Assembly (NCBI GenBank): GCA_018058445.1
Contig: JAGOZY010000108.1
Location: 1 to 5,080, forward strand
Length of the DNA: 5,080 bases
Source of the DNA: Negativicutes bacterium
GTDB lineage: Bacteria > Bacillota > Negativicutes > JAGOZY01
Direction of reading: 5' to 3'
The number at the start of each line of letters is the position of its first letter. Within the stretch, counting starts at the first letter, position 1. Positions 1 to 5,080 of the stretch are shown here, one piece after another. The notes below the pieces were generated by a model. That model ran no database searches, was not told where the DNA came from, and saw only the letters and a list, made by a program, of their open reading frames with translations. Made by a program: the position numbers and the translations under genes.

Positions 1-1
1 G

Positions 2-550
2 AATACGGTTGCAGATATGTCGATTATGGTGGTTGCACTCATTGGGGTTTCGATGCCAAGCTTTTGGATGGGTTTAATGCTGATGTATTACTTCTCGGTC
101 GAACTTGGAATGTTTCCGGTTGCTGGATGGGGTACTTTGAGTCATGTGGTGCTACCGGCGATTACTCTAGGAAGCGGCGGGGCAGCGATTATCGCTCGAA
201 TGACTCGGGCCAGTATGCTTGAGGTAATCCGGCAAGACTATATTCGGACTGCCCGTGCTAAAGGGGTATCAGAGTTTAAAGTGGTGTTTAAACATGCACT
301 TAAAAATGCATTGATTCCGATTATTACGGTAGTTGGTTTGCAGTTTGGGACGCTACTTGGTGGAACGGTCCTAACTGAATCGGTTTTTGCGATTAACGGA
401 GTAGGGCAGCTAATTATTAACGCCATTCGAACTCGGGATTTGCCATTGGTTCAAGGGACCGTTTTGATGATTTCTTTAATTTTTATGATGGTGAATATGG
501 GTGTGGATATTCTTTATAAAATGGTAAATAAACGAGTCGAACTTGATTAA
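2..550 (+). CDS. DppB/OppB-type ABC transporter permease, 5'-truncated by the window edge
   Basis: This is the C-terminal 182 residues of an inner-membrane permease subunit of a dipeptide/oligopeptide/nickel-type importer. The reading frame is open from base 2, so the ATG at 17 is an internal Met and not the start; the true start lies outside the window. Seen: a hydrophobic segment with the family pattern [10 protein letters not shown], then the cytoplasmic EAA loop (about [20 protein letters not shown]) that docks on the ATPases, then [18 protein letters not shown] and a final membrane span with the tail [11 protein letters not shown]. The GVG-QLI and RDLPLVQG stretches are typical of the B permease and not the C permease. 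The stop codon overlaps the ribosome binding site of the next gene, so it is co-translated with the ATPases. Substrate cannot be told from the sequence: dipeptides, oligopeptides and nickel chelates are all possible. No C permease lies between this gene and the ATPases. Confidence 0.93.
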   Translation, partial: NTVADMSIMVVALIGVSMPSFWMGLMLMYYFSVELGMFPVAGWGTLSHVVLPAITLGSGGAAIIARMTRASMLEVIRQDYIRTARAKGVSEFKVVFKHALKNALIPIITVVGLQFGTLLGGTVLTESVFAINGVGQLIINAIRTRDLPLVQGTVLMISLIFMMVNMGVDILYKMVNKRVELD

Positions 551-555
551 GGAGG
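549..555 (+). promoter_or_regulatory. Shine-Dalgarno site of the first ATPase gene
   Basis: AAGGAGG overlaps the stop codon of the permease gene and sits 6 bases before the ATG at 562. It is a near-perfect anti-16S match. It fixes the start of the ATPase and implies tight translation along the operon. Confidence 0.85.
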
Positions 556-561
556 CCCAAG

Positions 562-1551
562 ATGAATTCAAATGAAGCTACATTAGTTGTCGAAGGCCTC
601 AAGACGTCTTTTTATACAGACGATGGAATTGTCCGCTCTGTAGATGGGGTCGATTTTGTTGTGCCAAAAGGAAAGACTCTCGGATTGGTCGGTGAGTCCG
701 GCTGTGGGAAAAGTATTACAGCTCTCTCGATTTTGCAGTTGATTCCGACTCCTCCGGGGAAAATTGAGGCAGGAAAAATTATTTTCCAAGGAAAAGATTT
801 GCTGACCTTAAGTGAAAAGGAATTACAAAAAATCCGCGGTAATCGGATTTCAATGATCTTTCAGGAGCCAATGACCTCTTTAAATCCAGTCTTTACGGTA
901 GGGAATCAACTCGCTGAAGCTGTAAAACTTCATCAAGGTCTTGATGATAAGGCTGCGATGAATAAGGCCATTGAGATGCTTCAATTGGTAGGTATTCCGT
1001 CTCCCGATAAGCGGGTGGAACAATATCCATTTGAGCTTTCCGGTGGAATGCGTCAACGGGTCATGATTGCGATGGCACTATCCTGTAAGCCGGATCTTTT
1101 GATTGCCGATGAACCGACAACAGCTCTGGATGTGACGATTCAGGCGCAAATTCTGGATCTTCTAAAGAAACTTCAACAAGAAATGGGCACTTCTATTATT
1201 ATGATTACCCATGACCTTGGGGTTGTTGCGGAGACTTGTGATCAAGTTGCTGTCATGTATGCCGGGAAAATTGTTGAATACGGTAGTGCAGACGATCTGC
1301 TGATGGGGCCAAAGCATCCTTATACCGAGGGCTTACTCAAGTCGTCGCCACGAATTGGCGAAGCCCAAGAACGGCTTGATGCGATTGAAGGCTTTGTTCC
1401 GAGTCCATATGCAATGCCGCCGGGCTGCGCTTTTGCTCCTCGTTGCCCTTATAAAATGGAAATCTGTGATGAAGCAATGCCGAATTTACTGGATATCGGC
1501 GATGGACGCTTGCTTCGCTGCTGGCTCCATGGGGAAGGAGGAACTCGATAA
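562..1551 (+). CDS. DppD/OppD-type peptide ABC transporter ATP-binding protein
   Basis: This is a 329-residue cytoplasmic ATPase that powers peptide or related solute import together with the B/C permeases and the F-type ATPase. Seen: Walker A GESGCGKS at residues 44-51, Q-loop Gln101, ABC signature LSGGMRQRV from 159, Walker B LLIADEP at 179-185 with catalytic Glu184, D-loop TALD, and switch His217. The C-terminal extension typical of the oligopeptide/dipeptide ATPases follows, with HPYTEGLL near 252 and four cysteines at 289, 295, 302 and 320 around [12 protein letters not shown]. In some DppD/OppD homologues such cysteines hold a [4Fe-4S] cluster; whether this one does is inference. Length is normal for the family. 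It starts 11 bp after the permease stop behind a strong ribosome binding site, and its stop shares one base with the next start. D versus F identity rests on gene order and the SGGMRQRV signature. Confidence 0.95.
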   Translation: MNSNEATLVVEGLKTSFYTDDGIVRSVDGVDFVVPKGKTLGLVGESGCGKSITALSILQLIPTPPGKIEAGKIIFQGKDLLTLSEKELQKIRGNRISMIFQEPMTSLNPVFTVGNQLAEAVKLHQGLDDKAAMNKAIEMLQLVGIPSPDKRVEQYPFELSGGMRQRVMIAMALSCKPDLLIADEPTTALDVTIQAQILDLLKKLQQEMGTSIIMITHDLGVVAETCDQVAVMYAGKIVEYGSADDLLMGPKHPYTEGLLKSSPRIGEAQERLDAIEGFVPSPYAMPPGCAFAPRCPYKMEICDEAMPNLLDIGDGRLLRCWLHGEGGTR

Positions 1552-2531
1552 TGGCTTTTCATGGCGGACAACAGCCTCTTTTAGAGGTAAAAAATCTGAA
1601 ACAATACTATCCGATTAAAGGGGGACTTCTGGGCCGGACAGTCAAAGAAGTGAAGGCTGTAGATGGAATTTCTTTTTCAGTTTATCCAGGCGAAACTCTG
1701 GGAGTCGTTGGTGAATCCGGTTGCGGAAAATCAACGACTGGCAGATCGATTCTTCGGCTTGAAGAGCCGACAGAAGGCAGTGTCTTTTATCGGGGGATTA
1801 ATCTTCTTGAATTATCTAAAGATGAAATGCGTAAAATGCGTAAAGATATTCAAATCATTTTCCAAGATCCCTTTGCTTCTTTGAATCCTAGACGTACAGT
1901 GGGGCAAACTTTGGAAGAAGCCCTAGCAATTGCTAAGGTGGTTCCGGCCAATGATCGTCGGATTCGAGCTCTGAAACTGATGGAGCAAGTGGGTCTGCGC
2001 CCCGATCAAATTGATCGTTATCCTCATGAATTTTCCGGTGGGCAACGGCAGCGAATTTGTATTGCCCGGGCACTAGCTGTAGAGCCTCAATTGATCGTTT
2101 GTGATGAGGCGGTTTCCGCTTTGGATGTGTCGATCCAGGCTCAGGTACTGAATCTCCTCAAAGACCTTCAAAATGAATATGACTTGACCTATCTATTTAT
2201 CAGCCATGACCTCGGAGTAGTTCATCATATTACGGACCGGGTGATGGTGATGTATCTGGGAAAAGTTGTCGAGCTGGCAGAAACGGATGCACTCTTTGCA
2301 AATCCGCGTCATCCTTATACTCAAGCGCTACTTTCTGCGATTCCTTCGCTGGATAGAACCCAACGAAAAGAACGGATCATCCTGCAAGGGGATGTACCCT
2401 CACCGATTGATCCGCCAAGTGGCTGTCGATTCCATACTCGTTGTCCATATGCAATGGATATCTGTCGTCAGGAAGAACCGTTACTGCGAGAAATGCCAGA
2501 AGCTCACTTTGTCGCTTGTCATTTGGTATAA
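1551..2531 (+). CDS. DppF/OppF-type peptide ABC transporter ATP-binding protein
   Basis: This is the 326-residue partner ATPase that forms the heterodimeric nucleotide-binding unit with the preceding gene product. Seen: Walker A GESGCGKS at 54-61, Q-loop Gln105, signature FSGGQRQRI at 161-169, Walker [13 protein letters not shown] with Asp185 and Glu186, and switch His219. The usual DEP is DEA here, a variant I believe is common among F-type subunits and not inactivating. The C-terminal peptide-transporter extension has HPYTQALL near 254, [13 protein letters not shown] near 288, and cysteines 292, 298, 305 and 323, a second possible Fe-S cysteine set. The N-terminal stretch before the ABC core ([21 protein letters not shown]) is the typical F-type opening. 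The TAATG junction with the previous stop, plus GGAAGGAGG upstream, indicates translational coupling. Confidence 0.95.
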   Translation: MAFHGGQQPLLEVKNLKQYYPIKGGLLGRTVKEVKAVDGISFSVYPGETLGVVGESGCGKSTTGRSILRLEEPTEGSVFYRGINLLELSKDEMRKMRKDIQIIFQDPFASLNPRRTVGQTLEEALAIAKVVPANDRRIRALKLMEQVGLRPDQIDRYPHEFSGGQRQRICIARALAVEPQLIVCDEAVSALDVSIQAQVLNLLKDLQNEYDLTYLFISHDLGVVHHITDRVMVMYLGKVVELAETDALFANPRHPYTQALLSAIPSLDRTQRKERIILQGDVPSPIDPPSGCRFHTRCPYAMDICRQEEPLLREMPEAHFVACHLV

Positions 2532-2536
2532 ATCTA

Positions 2537-3367
2537 ATGGCGAAACAAGAGCATAGCAAAATTTCAGAGGCAATTTTAGCCCGCAAAGGTGCTGTCCGTG
2601 CGACGAGTATTCCAAAAGAGGTGATTGCGCTTCTCGAACTTGGGAGTATTGAAAGTGTTAATTTAGTAGAATGGCAAACGATTGACCAAGAGAAACTCTT
2701 AGCGAATATTTGGCCAAAAATTTCCAAGGATCAAAGCCAGTCACCAAGTTTGCTTGAAAAGACGGGGATTAAAGGCATTCGTGAAGTCGCAACTATTTTG
2801 AAAAGTAAATTTGGCGATGGATGCCATAACAATACAATTACAAGTGTTCTTTCAAGTCACCCCTCTGATATGGTTCGTTGTTGGGTGGTTTATTGGATTG
2901 GTGTTTCGACATTTGCTAGTCTTGAGCAAAAATTAAAGGAAATAAAGCGGTTTGCAGTGGATGAACATTTTGGGGTTCGTGAGATTGCTTGGCTTGCAGT
3001 ACGGCCGGATATTAGTGATCAACTGGAACACTCGCTTTCACTTTTAGCCTCTTGGACTCTGGATGAGTGTGAATATGCCAGACGTTTTGCCTCGGAGGTA
3101 ACTCGACCCAGAGGTGTTTGGTGCAAGCATATTGAGCCACTTAAAAAGAATCCCGAACTAGCGATTGAACTTCTCGAACCTTTGCGAAGCGATCCATCGC
3201 GTTACGTTCAAGCTTCGGTTGGTAACTGGCTTAATGATGCGAGTAAATCGGCACCCGAGTGGGTAGAGAATCTGTGTGAGAAGTGGCTTCGTGAGTCTAA
3301 AACTCCAGAAACCAGCTGGATTGTTCAGCGGGCCTTGCGGACTTTGCATGGAAAGCCTTCAAGCTAA
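2537..3367 (+). CDS. AlkC-like HEAT-repeat DNA alkylation repair protein (COG4335 type)
   Basis: This 276-residue, all-alpha soluble protein resembles the AlkC branch of the AlkC/AlkD HEAT-repeat DNA glycosylases, which remove cationic alkylated bases such as 3-methyladenine. Recognised by eye: the N-terminal ARKGAVRATSIPKEV and VNLVEW stretches (15-46), then helical repeats, then the family-like RFASEVTRPRGVW at 183-195, LRSDPSRYVQASVGNWLND at 216-234 and TSWIVQRALRTL at 259-270. The frame is open further upstream into the ATPase gene, but the ATG at 2537 is preferred because the conserved family N-terminus begins just after it and it lies 5 bp past the ATPase stop. No good ribosome binding site precedes it, so translation probably depends on re-initiation from the upstream gene. 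A repair gene is not functionally expected in a peptide-transport operon. Catalytic activity cannot be judged here; a non-enzymatic DNA-binding role is possible. Confidence 0.72.
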   Translation: MAKQEHSKISEAILARKGAVRATSIPKEVIALLELGSIESVNLVEWQTIDQEKLLANIWPKISKDQSQSPSLLEKTGIKGIREVATILKSKFGDGCHNNTITSVLSSHPSDMVRCWVVYWIGVSTFASLEQKLKEIKRFAVDEHFGVREIAWLAVRPDISDQLEHSLSLLASWTLDECEYARRFASEVTRPRGVWCKHIEPLKKNPELAIELLEPLRSDPSRYVQASVGNWLNDASKSAPEWVENLCEKWLRESKTPETSWIVQRALRTLHGKPSS

Positions 3368-3397
3368 TTTCCATAGTGAACATTCTTAAATTTCTGA

Positions 3398-3452
3398 GAG
3401 AAGCGGAAGCGAACCATAACCGATTATTGGATGTGGCTGTCTTTCGCTTTTT
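3398..3452 (+). repeat. Direct repeat copy A: hairpin-forming duplicate of the kinase translation-start region
   Basis: Ungapped alignment with 4661-4715 gives 48 identities in 55 positions, with an exact 18-base block (3427-3444 against 4690-4707). The copy folds as an outer stem AAGCGAA (3407-3413) with TTCGCTT (3443-3449), a middle stem CCA (3414-3416) with TGG (3434-3436), and an apical CCGA/TTGG stem over a 3-base loop. Relative to the other copy, two pairs changed on both sides: A-T for G-C at 3407/3449 and G-C for A-T at 3411/3445. The region is also read in the kinase frame as the relic described in the pseudogene entry. The alignment is my own by eye. Confidence 0.85.
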
Positions 3453-3453
3453 T
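3407..3453 (+). terminator. Possible intrinsic terminator of the transporter-repair operon
   Basis: The stem AAGCGAA/TTCGCTT closes a branched hairpin and runs directly into six T's (3448-3453), about 40 bp after the repair gene stop. Weak points are the 29-nt loop region, the modest GC of the outer stem, and the T tract being partly in the stem. A competing pairing, GCGGAAG (3403-3409) with CTTCCGC (3463-3469), uses part of the same left arm. Its position favours a terminator role, but the shape alone does not prove it. Confidence 0.35.
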
Positions 3454-3475
3454 GTTATTTACCTTCCGCCTTTAG
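3416..3475 (+). pseudogene. Possible relic of the histidine kinase N-terminus (ATA in place of ATG)
   Basis: Read from the ATA at 3416, the frame gives I-TDYWMWLSFAF-LLFTFRL and a TAG at 3473-3475. The kinase begins M-TDFWMWLSFAL, so 9 of the 11 residues after the start agree. After that the copy diverges and stops after 19 codons, with no HisKA region. An in-frame TGA at 3395-3397 lies just upstream. The simplest reading is a broken duplicate of the kinase gene's 5' end. The alternative is a structural repeat in which the protein similarity is a by-product. It is very unlikely to make a functional protein. Confidence 0.5.
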
Positions 3476-3527
3476 ACGATGTTGATATTAATTTTTGAGT
3501 GAAGAGCAAGCTGTAGTGAGAGTAAGT

Positions 3528-4358
3528 CTATTTGGTTATCTTCGGATTTTTGTGCTCGCAGGGAACATTAACCTGGCACTTCCCGCATCCATACCAGGGG
3601 GAATTTTCGGCTAAAATGTTGTTCAAAAACGCAGAGCATATTTTATGATTTTTTCCAGATTCGAAGCTAATCGCCTGGACAGGGCAATTAGCAATACATT
3701 TACCACACATAATACAGTTTTCTTCAAAGTGTTGGAATTTTTTAGTGTCTGGCTCTAGCTCTAGGTTTGTGATAATGCTTGTTAGTCTTCCTGCGATCCC
3801 TTTTTCGGTGATAAGCCCTTTGGATAAACTAAATGTGCCAATACCGCAAATGTATCCGACATGTCTTTCGGACCAATTACTTGTATATAATCGACCGAGA
3901 TTGTTGTCATCCTGGTCGGTGTTCATAAAAAATCGTTTGTCAATTGAAGGGGAAACCGCTTTAAAGCCATTTTCAGTAAGGAAATTAACAATAGAACTGG
4001 AAAAATGATTGATAAAAGCTTGGCCTTCAATCCTTCCGTTGAACCATCCTTTGGAGGGATAATTTTTATCTTCTTTATTGCTATTGCGGATGGTTTCCGT
4101 AAATGGGAAAAAATATGAAATGACTGATTTTGCTTCTGGGAGCCATTGGGCAGGGAGCATAAAATGATTGCCAATCCCATCGTCTTTTTTCAGATACTCG
4201 AACTCAGGATTATTGGCGGTAGATATGGCAATAATGGGTGGCTCAAATATCTGAACCGAAATTAACTCTTCTAAAAGCGCTTTTTCTTTGGCGATATGAT
4301 TTAATTCACAGGAAGAAAAATAGGTGTTAGAAAATTCGACGAGTGATTGTCTGTTCAT
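3528..4358 (-). CDS. QueG-related protein with a double [4Fe-4S] cluster domain
   Basis: This 276-residue cytoplasmic protein has a C-terminal ferredoxin-like domain: CIMCGKCIANCP places cysteines at 215, 218, 221 and 225, and Cys241, Cys258, Cys261 and Cys267 (in GCGKCQVNVPCE) complete eight ligands for two [4Fe-4S] clusters. The middle, NWSERHVGYICGIGTFSLS then GLITEKGIAGR, is the conserved core shared with epoxyqueuosine reductase and related uncharacterised Fe-S proteins of anaerobes. It is probably not true QueG: it is shorter than QueG proteins, and the second motif ends C-x5-C where QueG has a GCxxCQxxCPWN-like form. The biochemical role, redox partner and any cobalamin use are unknown. 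The ATG at 4358 is chosen because GAGGTG lies 7 bases before it; a GTG at 4373 in the same frame would sit on top of that site. The gene looks more AT-rich than the transporter genes, and it is alone on its strand between two repeat copies. Confidence 0.85.
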   Translation of the reverse strand: MNRQSLVEFSNTYFSSCELNHIAKEKALLEELISVQIFEPPIIAISTANNPEFEYLKKDDGIGNHFMLPAQWLPEAKSVISYFFPFTETIRNSNKEDKNYPSKGWFNGRIEGQAFINHFSSSIVNFLTENGFKAVSPSIDKRFFMNTDQDDNNLGRLYTSNWSERHVGYICGIGTFSLSKGLITEKGIAGRLTSIITNLELEPDTKKFQHFEENCIMCGKCIANCPVQAISFESGKNHKICSAFLNNILAENSPWYGCGKCQVNVPCEHKNPKITK

Positions 4359-4365
4359 TAAAATG

Positions 4366-4371
4366 CACCTC
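4366..4371 (-). promoter_or_regulatory. Shine-Dalgarno site that decides the start of the Fe-S gene
   Basis: On the minus strand this reads GAGGTG, 7 bases before the ATG at 4358. It supports that start over the in-frame GTG at 4373, which is upstream of the site. Confidence 0.75.
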
Positions 4372-4433
4372 ACTAATATAATTTTTAGACTCAGAGGCTG
4401 TGAATTGAATTTTAACCGATCACTTTTGTTATG

Positions 4434-4442
4434 AGTATACCA
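4434..4442 (-). promoter_or_regulatory. Extended -10 promoter of the Fe-S gene
   Basis: The minus strand reads TGG-TATACT, a sigma-A type extended -10 element (TGn plus a 5/6 match to TATAAT). Transcription would begin near 4427, giving a 5' leader of about 70 nt. The hexamer 17 bases upstream (AGCAAG, plus-strand 4457-4462) is a poor -35, as expected for an extended -10 promoter or one needing an activator. Confidence 0.5.
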
Positions 4443-4448
4443 CTTTTA

Positions 4449-4475
4449 AGACTTTACTTGCTGTTCATAAAGTCT
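4449..4475. repeat. Inverted repeat AGACTTTA-n11-TAAAGTCT, candidate operator
   Basis: Arms at 4449-4456 and 4468-4475 are perfect 8-bp inverted copies around an 11-base spacer; three more A-T pairs follow beyond one mismatch. The centre (about 4462) falls on the -35 position of the Fe-S gene promoter. This is the layout of a dimeric regulator site. The regulator is not recognisable. A hairpin terminator is less likely because no plus-strand gene precedes it and the arms are AT-rich. Confidence 0.45.
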
Positions 4476-4539
4476 AAAATAATTTTTTATTTTGATTTAT
4501 TTCTGTCAGATTAAAAAGGGGATGTTCTGTATTCAAAGG

Positions 4540-4558
4540 TGAACGAAATAAACGTTCA
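4540..4558. repeat. Short inverted repeat TGAACG-n7-CGTTCA upstream of the kinase
   Basis: Six-base perfect arms (4540-4545 and 4553-4558) flank an A-rich 7-base spacer about 120 bp before the kinase start. It could be a regulator site or a small hairpin in the kinase leader. The spacing does not match the Bacillus-type LexA box. Short arms make chance occurrence quite possible. Confidence 0.3.
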
Positions 4559-4660
4559 AGAAATTTTGGTTAATAATTTATTGAAGGATCGCTAGTGCGT
4601 GAAATAACTGGAACAGATTCTTAAAAGAGTGGTAAAATGAAGGGAGATATTTTCGATGGA

Positions 4661-4715
4661 GAGGAGCGGGAGCAAACCATGACCGATTTTTGGATGTGGC
4701 TGTCTTTTGCTCTTT
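4661..4715 (+). repeat. Direct repeat copy B: hairpin over the ribosome binding site and start codon of the kinase
   Basis: This copy matches 3398-3452 at 48 of 55 positions. The outer stem is GAGCAAA (4670-4676) with TTTGCTC (4706-4712), the middle stem CCAT (4677-4680) with GTGG (4696-4699), and the apical stem CCGA/TTGG over a TTT loop. The GAG of the Shine-Dalgarno site and the A and T of the start ATG are inside the paired region, so the folded mRNA would hide the kinase start. The structure is inferred by hand pairing, without an energy calculation. Confidence 0.8.
4668..4672 (+). promoter_or_regulatory. Shine-Dalgarno site of the kinase
   Basis: GGGAG ends 6 bases before the ATG at 4679 and supports that start. 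An in-frame ATG at 4637 has only a poor GAGTGG-like site before it and would add 14 charged residues ahead of the membrane span. Confidence 0.6.
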
Positions 4716-5080
4716 GTATTACTTGTTTGCTGCTTTCTAGAAGGGTTCGCTGGCTTCAAATGGATATGAAGCGAGTTGAACGAGCTAAAGTAAGGCTGGG
4801 TGAAGACTTGGCTCGGCAAGAATATTTGCAACTTAGTCAACAAATTCAACCTCATTTTTTGTTTAATGCGCTGAATCTTTTATTGAGTTTAGCTCGCTTA
4901 GATAGACGGCAGGAGCTCCTTCAAGCGTTAGAACACTTGGCTCTTTTTCTTCGTGCTGGCTATGCTTCTCGCCCAACAGTGGCGCTTATTGAAGATGAGT
5001 TAAGTCAGTCTGCTCATTATTTGGGCATCCAACAAATGCGTTTTGGTAGCCGTTTAGCGATTCAAATCATCTGTCCAGAG
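4679..5080 (+). CDS. Sensor histidine kinase, YesM/LytS type (PF06580), 3'-truncated by the window edge
   Basis: This is the first 134 residues of a membrane-linked histidine kinase. One hydrophobic span (about residues 4-20) is followed by the Arg pair 21-22, a short charged helix (about 25-50), then the phosphoacceptor motif QIQPHFLFN with His59, and the family pattern ALNLLLSLARL, EHLALFLRAG, DELSQSAHYLGIQQMRFGSRL. The ATP-binding domain must lie beyond the right edge. No extracellular sensor domain is present, so it senses through the membrane span, the short linker or a partner protein. Such kinases normally pair with a LytTR or AraC-type response regulator, usually encoded next door; that is expected downstream but not seen. 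The start at 4679 is chosen for its GGGAG site; 4637 is an in-frame alternative. The first 12 codons lie inside the hairpin repeat. Confidence 0.88.
   Translation, partial: MTDFWMWLSFALCITCLLLSRRVRWLQMDMKRVERAKVRLGEDLARQEYLQLSQQIQPHFLFNALNLLLSLARLDRRQELLQALEHLALFLRAGYASRPTVALIEDELSQSAHYLGIQQMRFGSRLAIQIICPE

Larger units (their letters stand above)
3368..3527. other. Convergent intergenic region holding one copy of a structured direct repeat
   Basis: This 160-bp stretch lies between the 3' ends of the repair gene (+) and the Fe-S gene (-). Its main content is the repeat copy at 3398-3452, with weaker similarity to the kinase leader reaching upstream (GAACA and TTCTTAAA blocks, 3378-3390 versus 4611-4625). 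The right part (about 3476-3527) is AT-rich and I see no clear terminator for the minus-strand gene in it. Confidence 0.8.
4359..4678. other. Divergent intergenic region between the Fe-S gene and the kinase
   Basis: About 320 bp of AT-rich DNA with no convincing gene. Its left third holds the ribosome binding site and promoter of the minus-strand Fe-S gene with the 8-bp inverted repeat; the middle holds the small TGAACG repeat; the right end carries the leader and ribosome binding site of the kinase inside repeat copy B. I could not find a convincing promoter for the kinase: the best pair, TTGAAG at 4581 with AATAAC at 4603, is weak. Confidence 0.7.

Noticed and set aside
1355..1618. Plus-strand open frame in another phase over the junction of the two ATPase genes
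   Set aside because: Shadow of the two ATPase genes, whose motifs are intact in their own frames.
2441..2536. Longer start for the repair protein inside the ATPase gene
   Set aside because: The extra 32 residues are translated ATPase sequence in another phase and do not resemble the family; the ATG at 2537 fits the gene spacing.
2377..2727. Minus-strand open frame of 116 codons across the ATPase/repair gene junction
   Set aside because: It lies opposite two well-supported genes, has no recognisable motif and no ribosome binding site.
3480..3527. Terminator for the minus-strand Fe-S gene
   Set aside because: I found no stem of useful length followed by a T run in the minus-strand direction.
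4449..4490. AGACTTTA hairpin followed by a T-rich stretch as an intrinsic terminator
   Set aside because: No plus-strand gene ends before it, the stem is AT-rich, and its position over the promoter region fits an operator better.
4540..4558. LexA/SOS box
   Set aside because: The GAAC and GTTC halves are 9 bases apart, whereas the Bacillus-type box has 4.
4592..4855. Minus-strand open frame of 87 codons opposite the kinase start
   Set aside because: Overlaps the kinase coding strand with its clear QIQPHFLFN motif; the antisense frame shows no family features.
1..5080. tRNA, rRNA, CRISPR array or transposase
   Set aside because: No cloverleaf, rRNA-like stretch, regularly spaced repeats or transposase motifs were seen; the only direct repeat is the two-copy element described.

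Overview
The window looks like a mid-GC Gram-positive bacterium, probably an anaerobic member of the Bacillota (Clostridia). The grounds are strong AGGAGG-type ribosome binding sites, a stand-alone ferredoxin-type flavor-of-QueG protein, and a YesM/LytS-type histidine kinase. A Desulfitobacterium/Desulfosporosinus-like host is plausible, but this is an impression and not something the sequence proves.

Layout. Positions 1-2531 (+) hold the 3' half of a peptide/nickel-type ABC transporter operon: the end of a DppB/OppB-like permease, then the two ATPases DppD/OppD and DppF/OppF, packed with a 11-bp gap and a 1-bp stop/start overlap. Five bases after the second ATPase lies an AlkC-like DNA alkylation repair protein (2537-3367, +), probably read through from the same transcript. 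A convergent gene (3528-4358, -) encodes a QueG-related protein with eight cysteines suited to two [4Fe-4S] clusters. A roughly 320-bp divergent intergenic region (4359-4678) carries an extended -10 promoter for the Fe-S gene and an 8-bp inverted repeat across its -35 region. The window ends inside a sensor histidine kinase (4679 onward, +) of the HisKA-like PF06580 type.

The most unusual signal is a direct repeat that brackets the Fe-S gene. The Shine-Dalgarno/start-codon region of the kinase (4661-4715) has a second copy just downstream of the repair gene (3398-3452), identical at 48 of 55 positions. Both copies fold into the same hairpin. Four of the seven differences form two compensatory base-pair changes in the outer stem; the others are an A-U to G-U change, a loop base, and one base outside the stem. 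In the kinase copy the hairpin would bury the ribosome binding site and AUG. In the other copy the start codon is ATA, the frame stops after 19 codons, and the hairpin runs into a T tract, so that copy could now act as a terminator or be a relic of the kinase gene's 5' end.

How the genes work together: the transporter genes form a normal functional unit (peptide or related solute import). The repair protein has no obvious metabolic link to them. The Fe-S gene, with its own promoter between the repeat copies, looks like a separately acquired or rearranged module. The kinase probably works with a response regulator encoded beyond the right edge.
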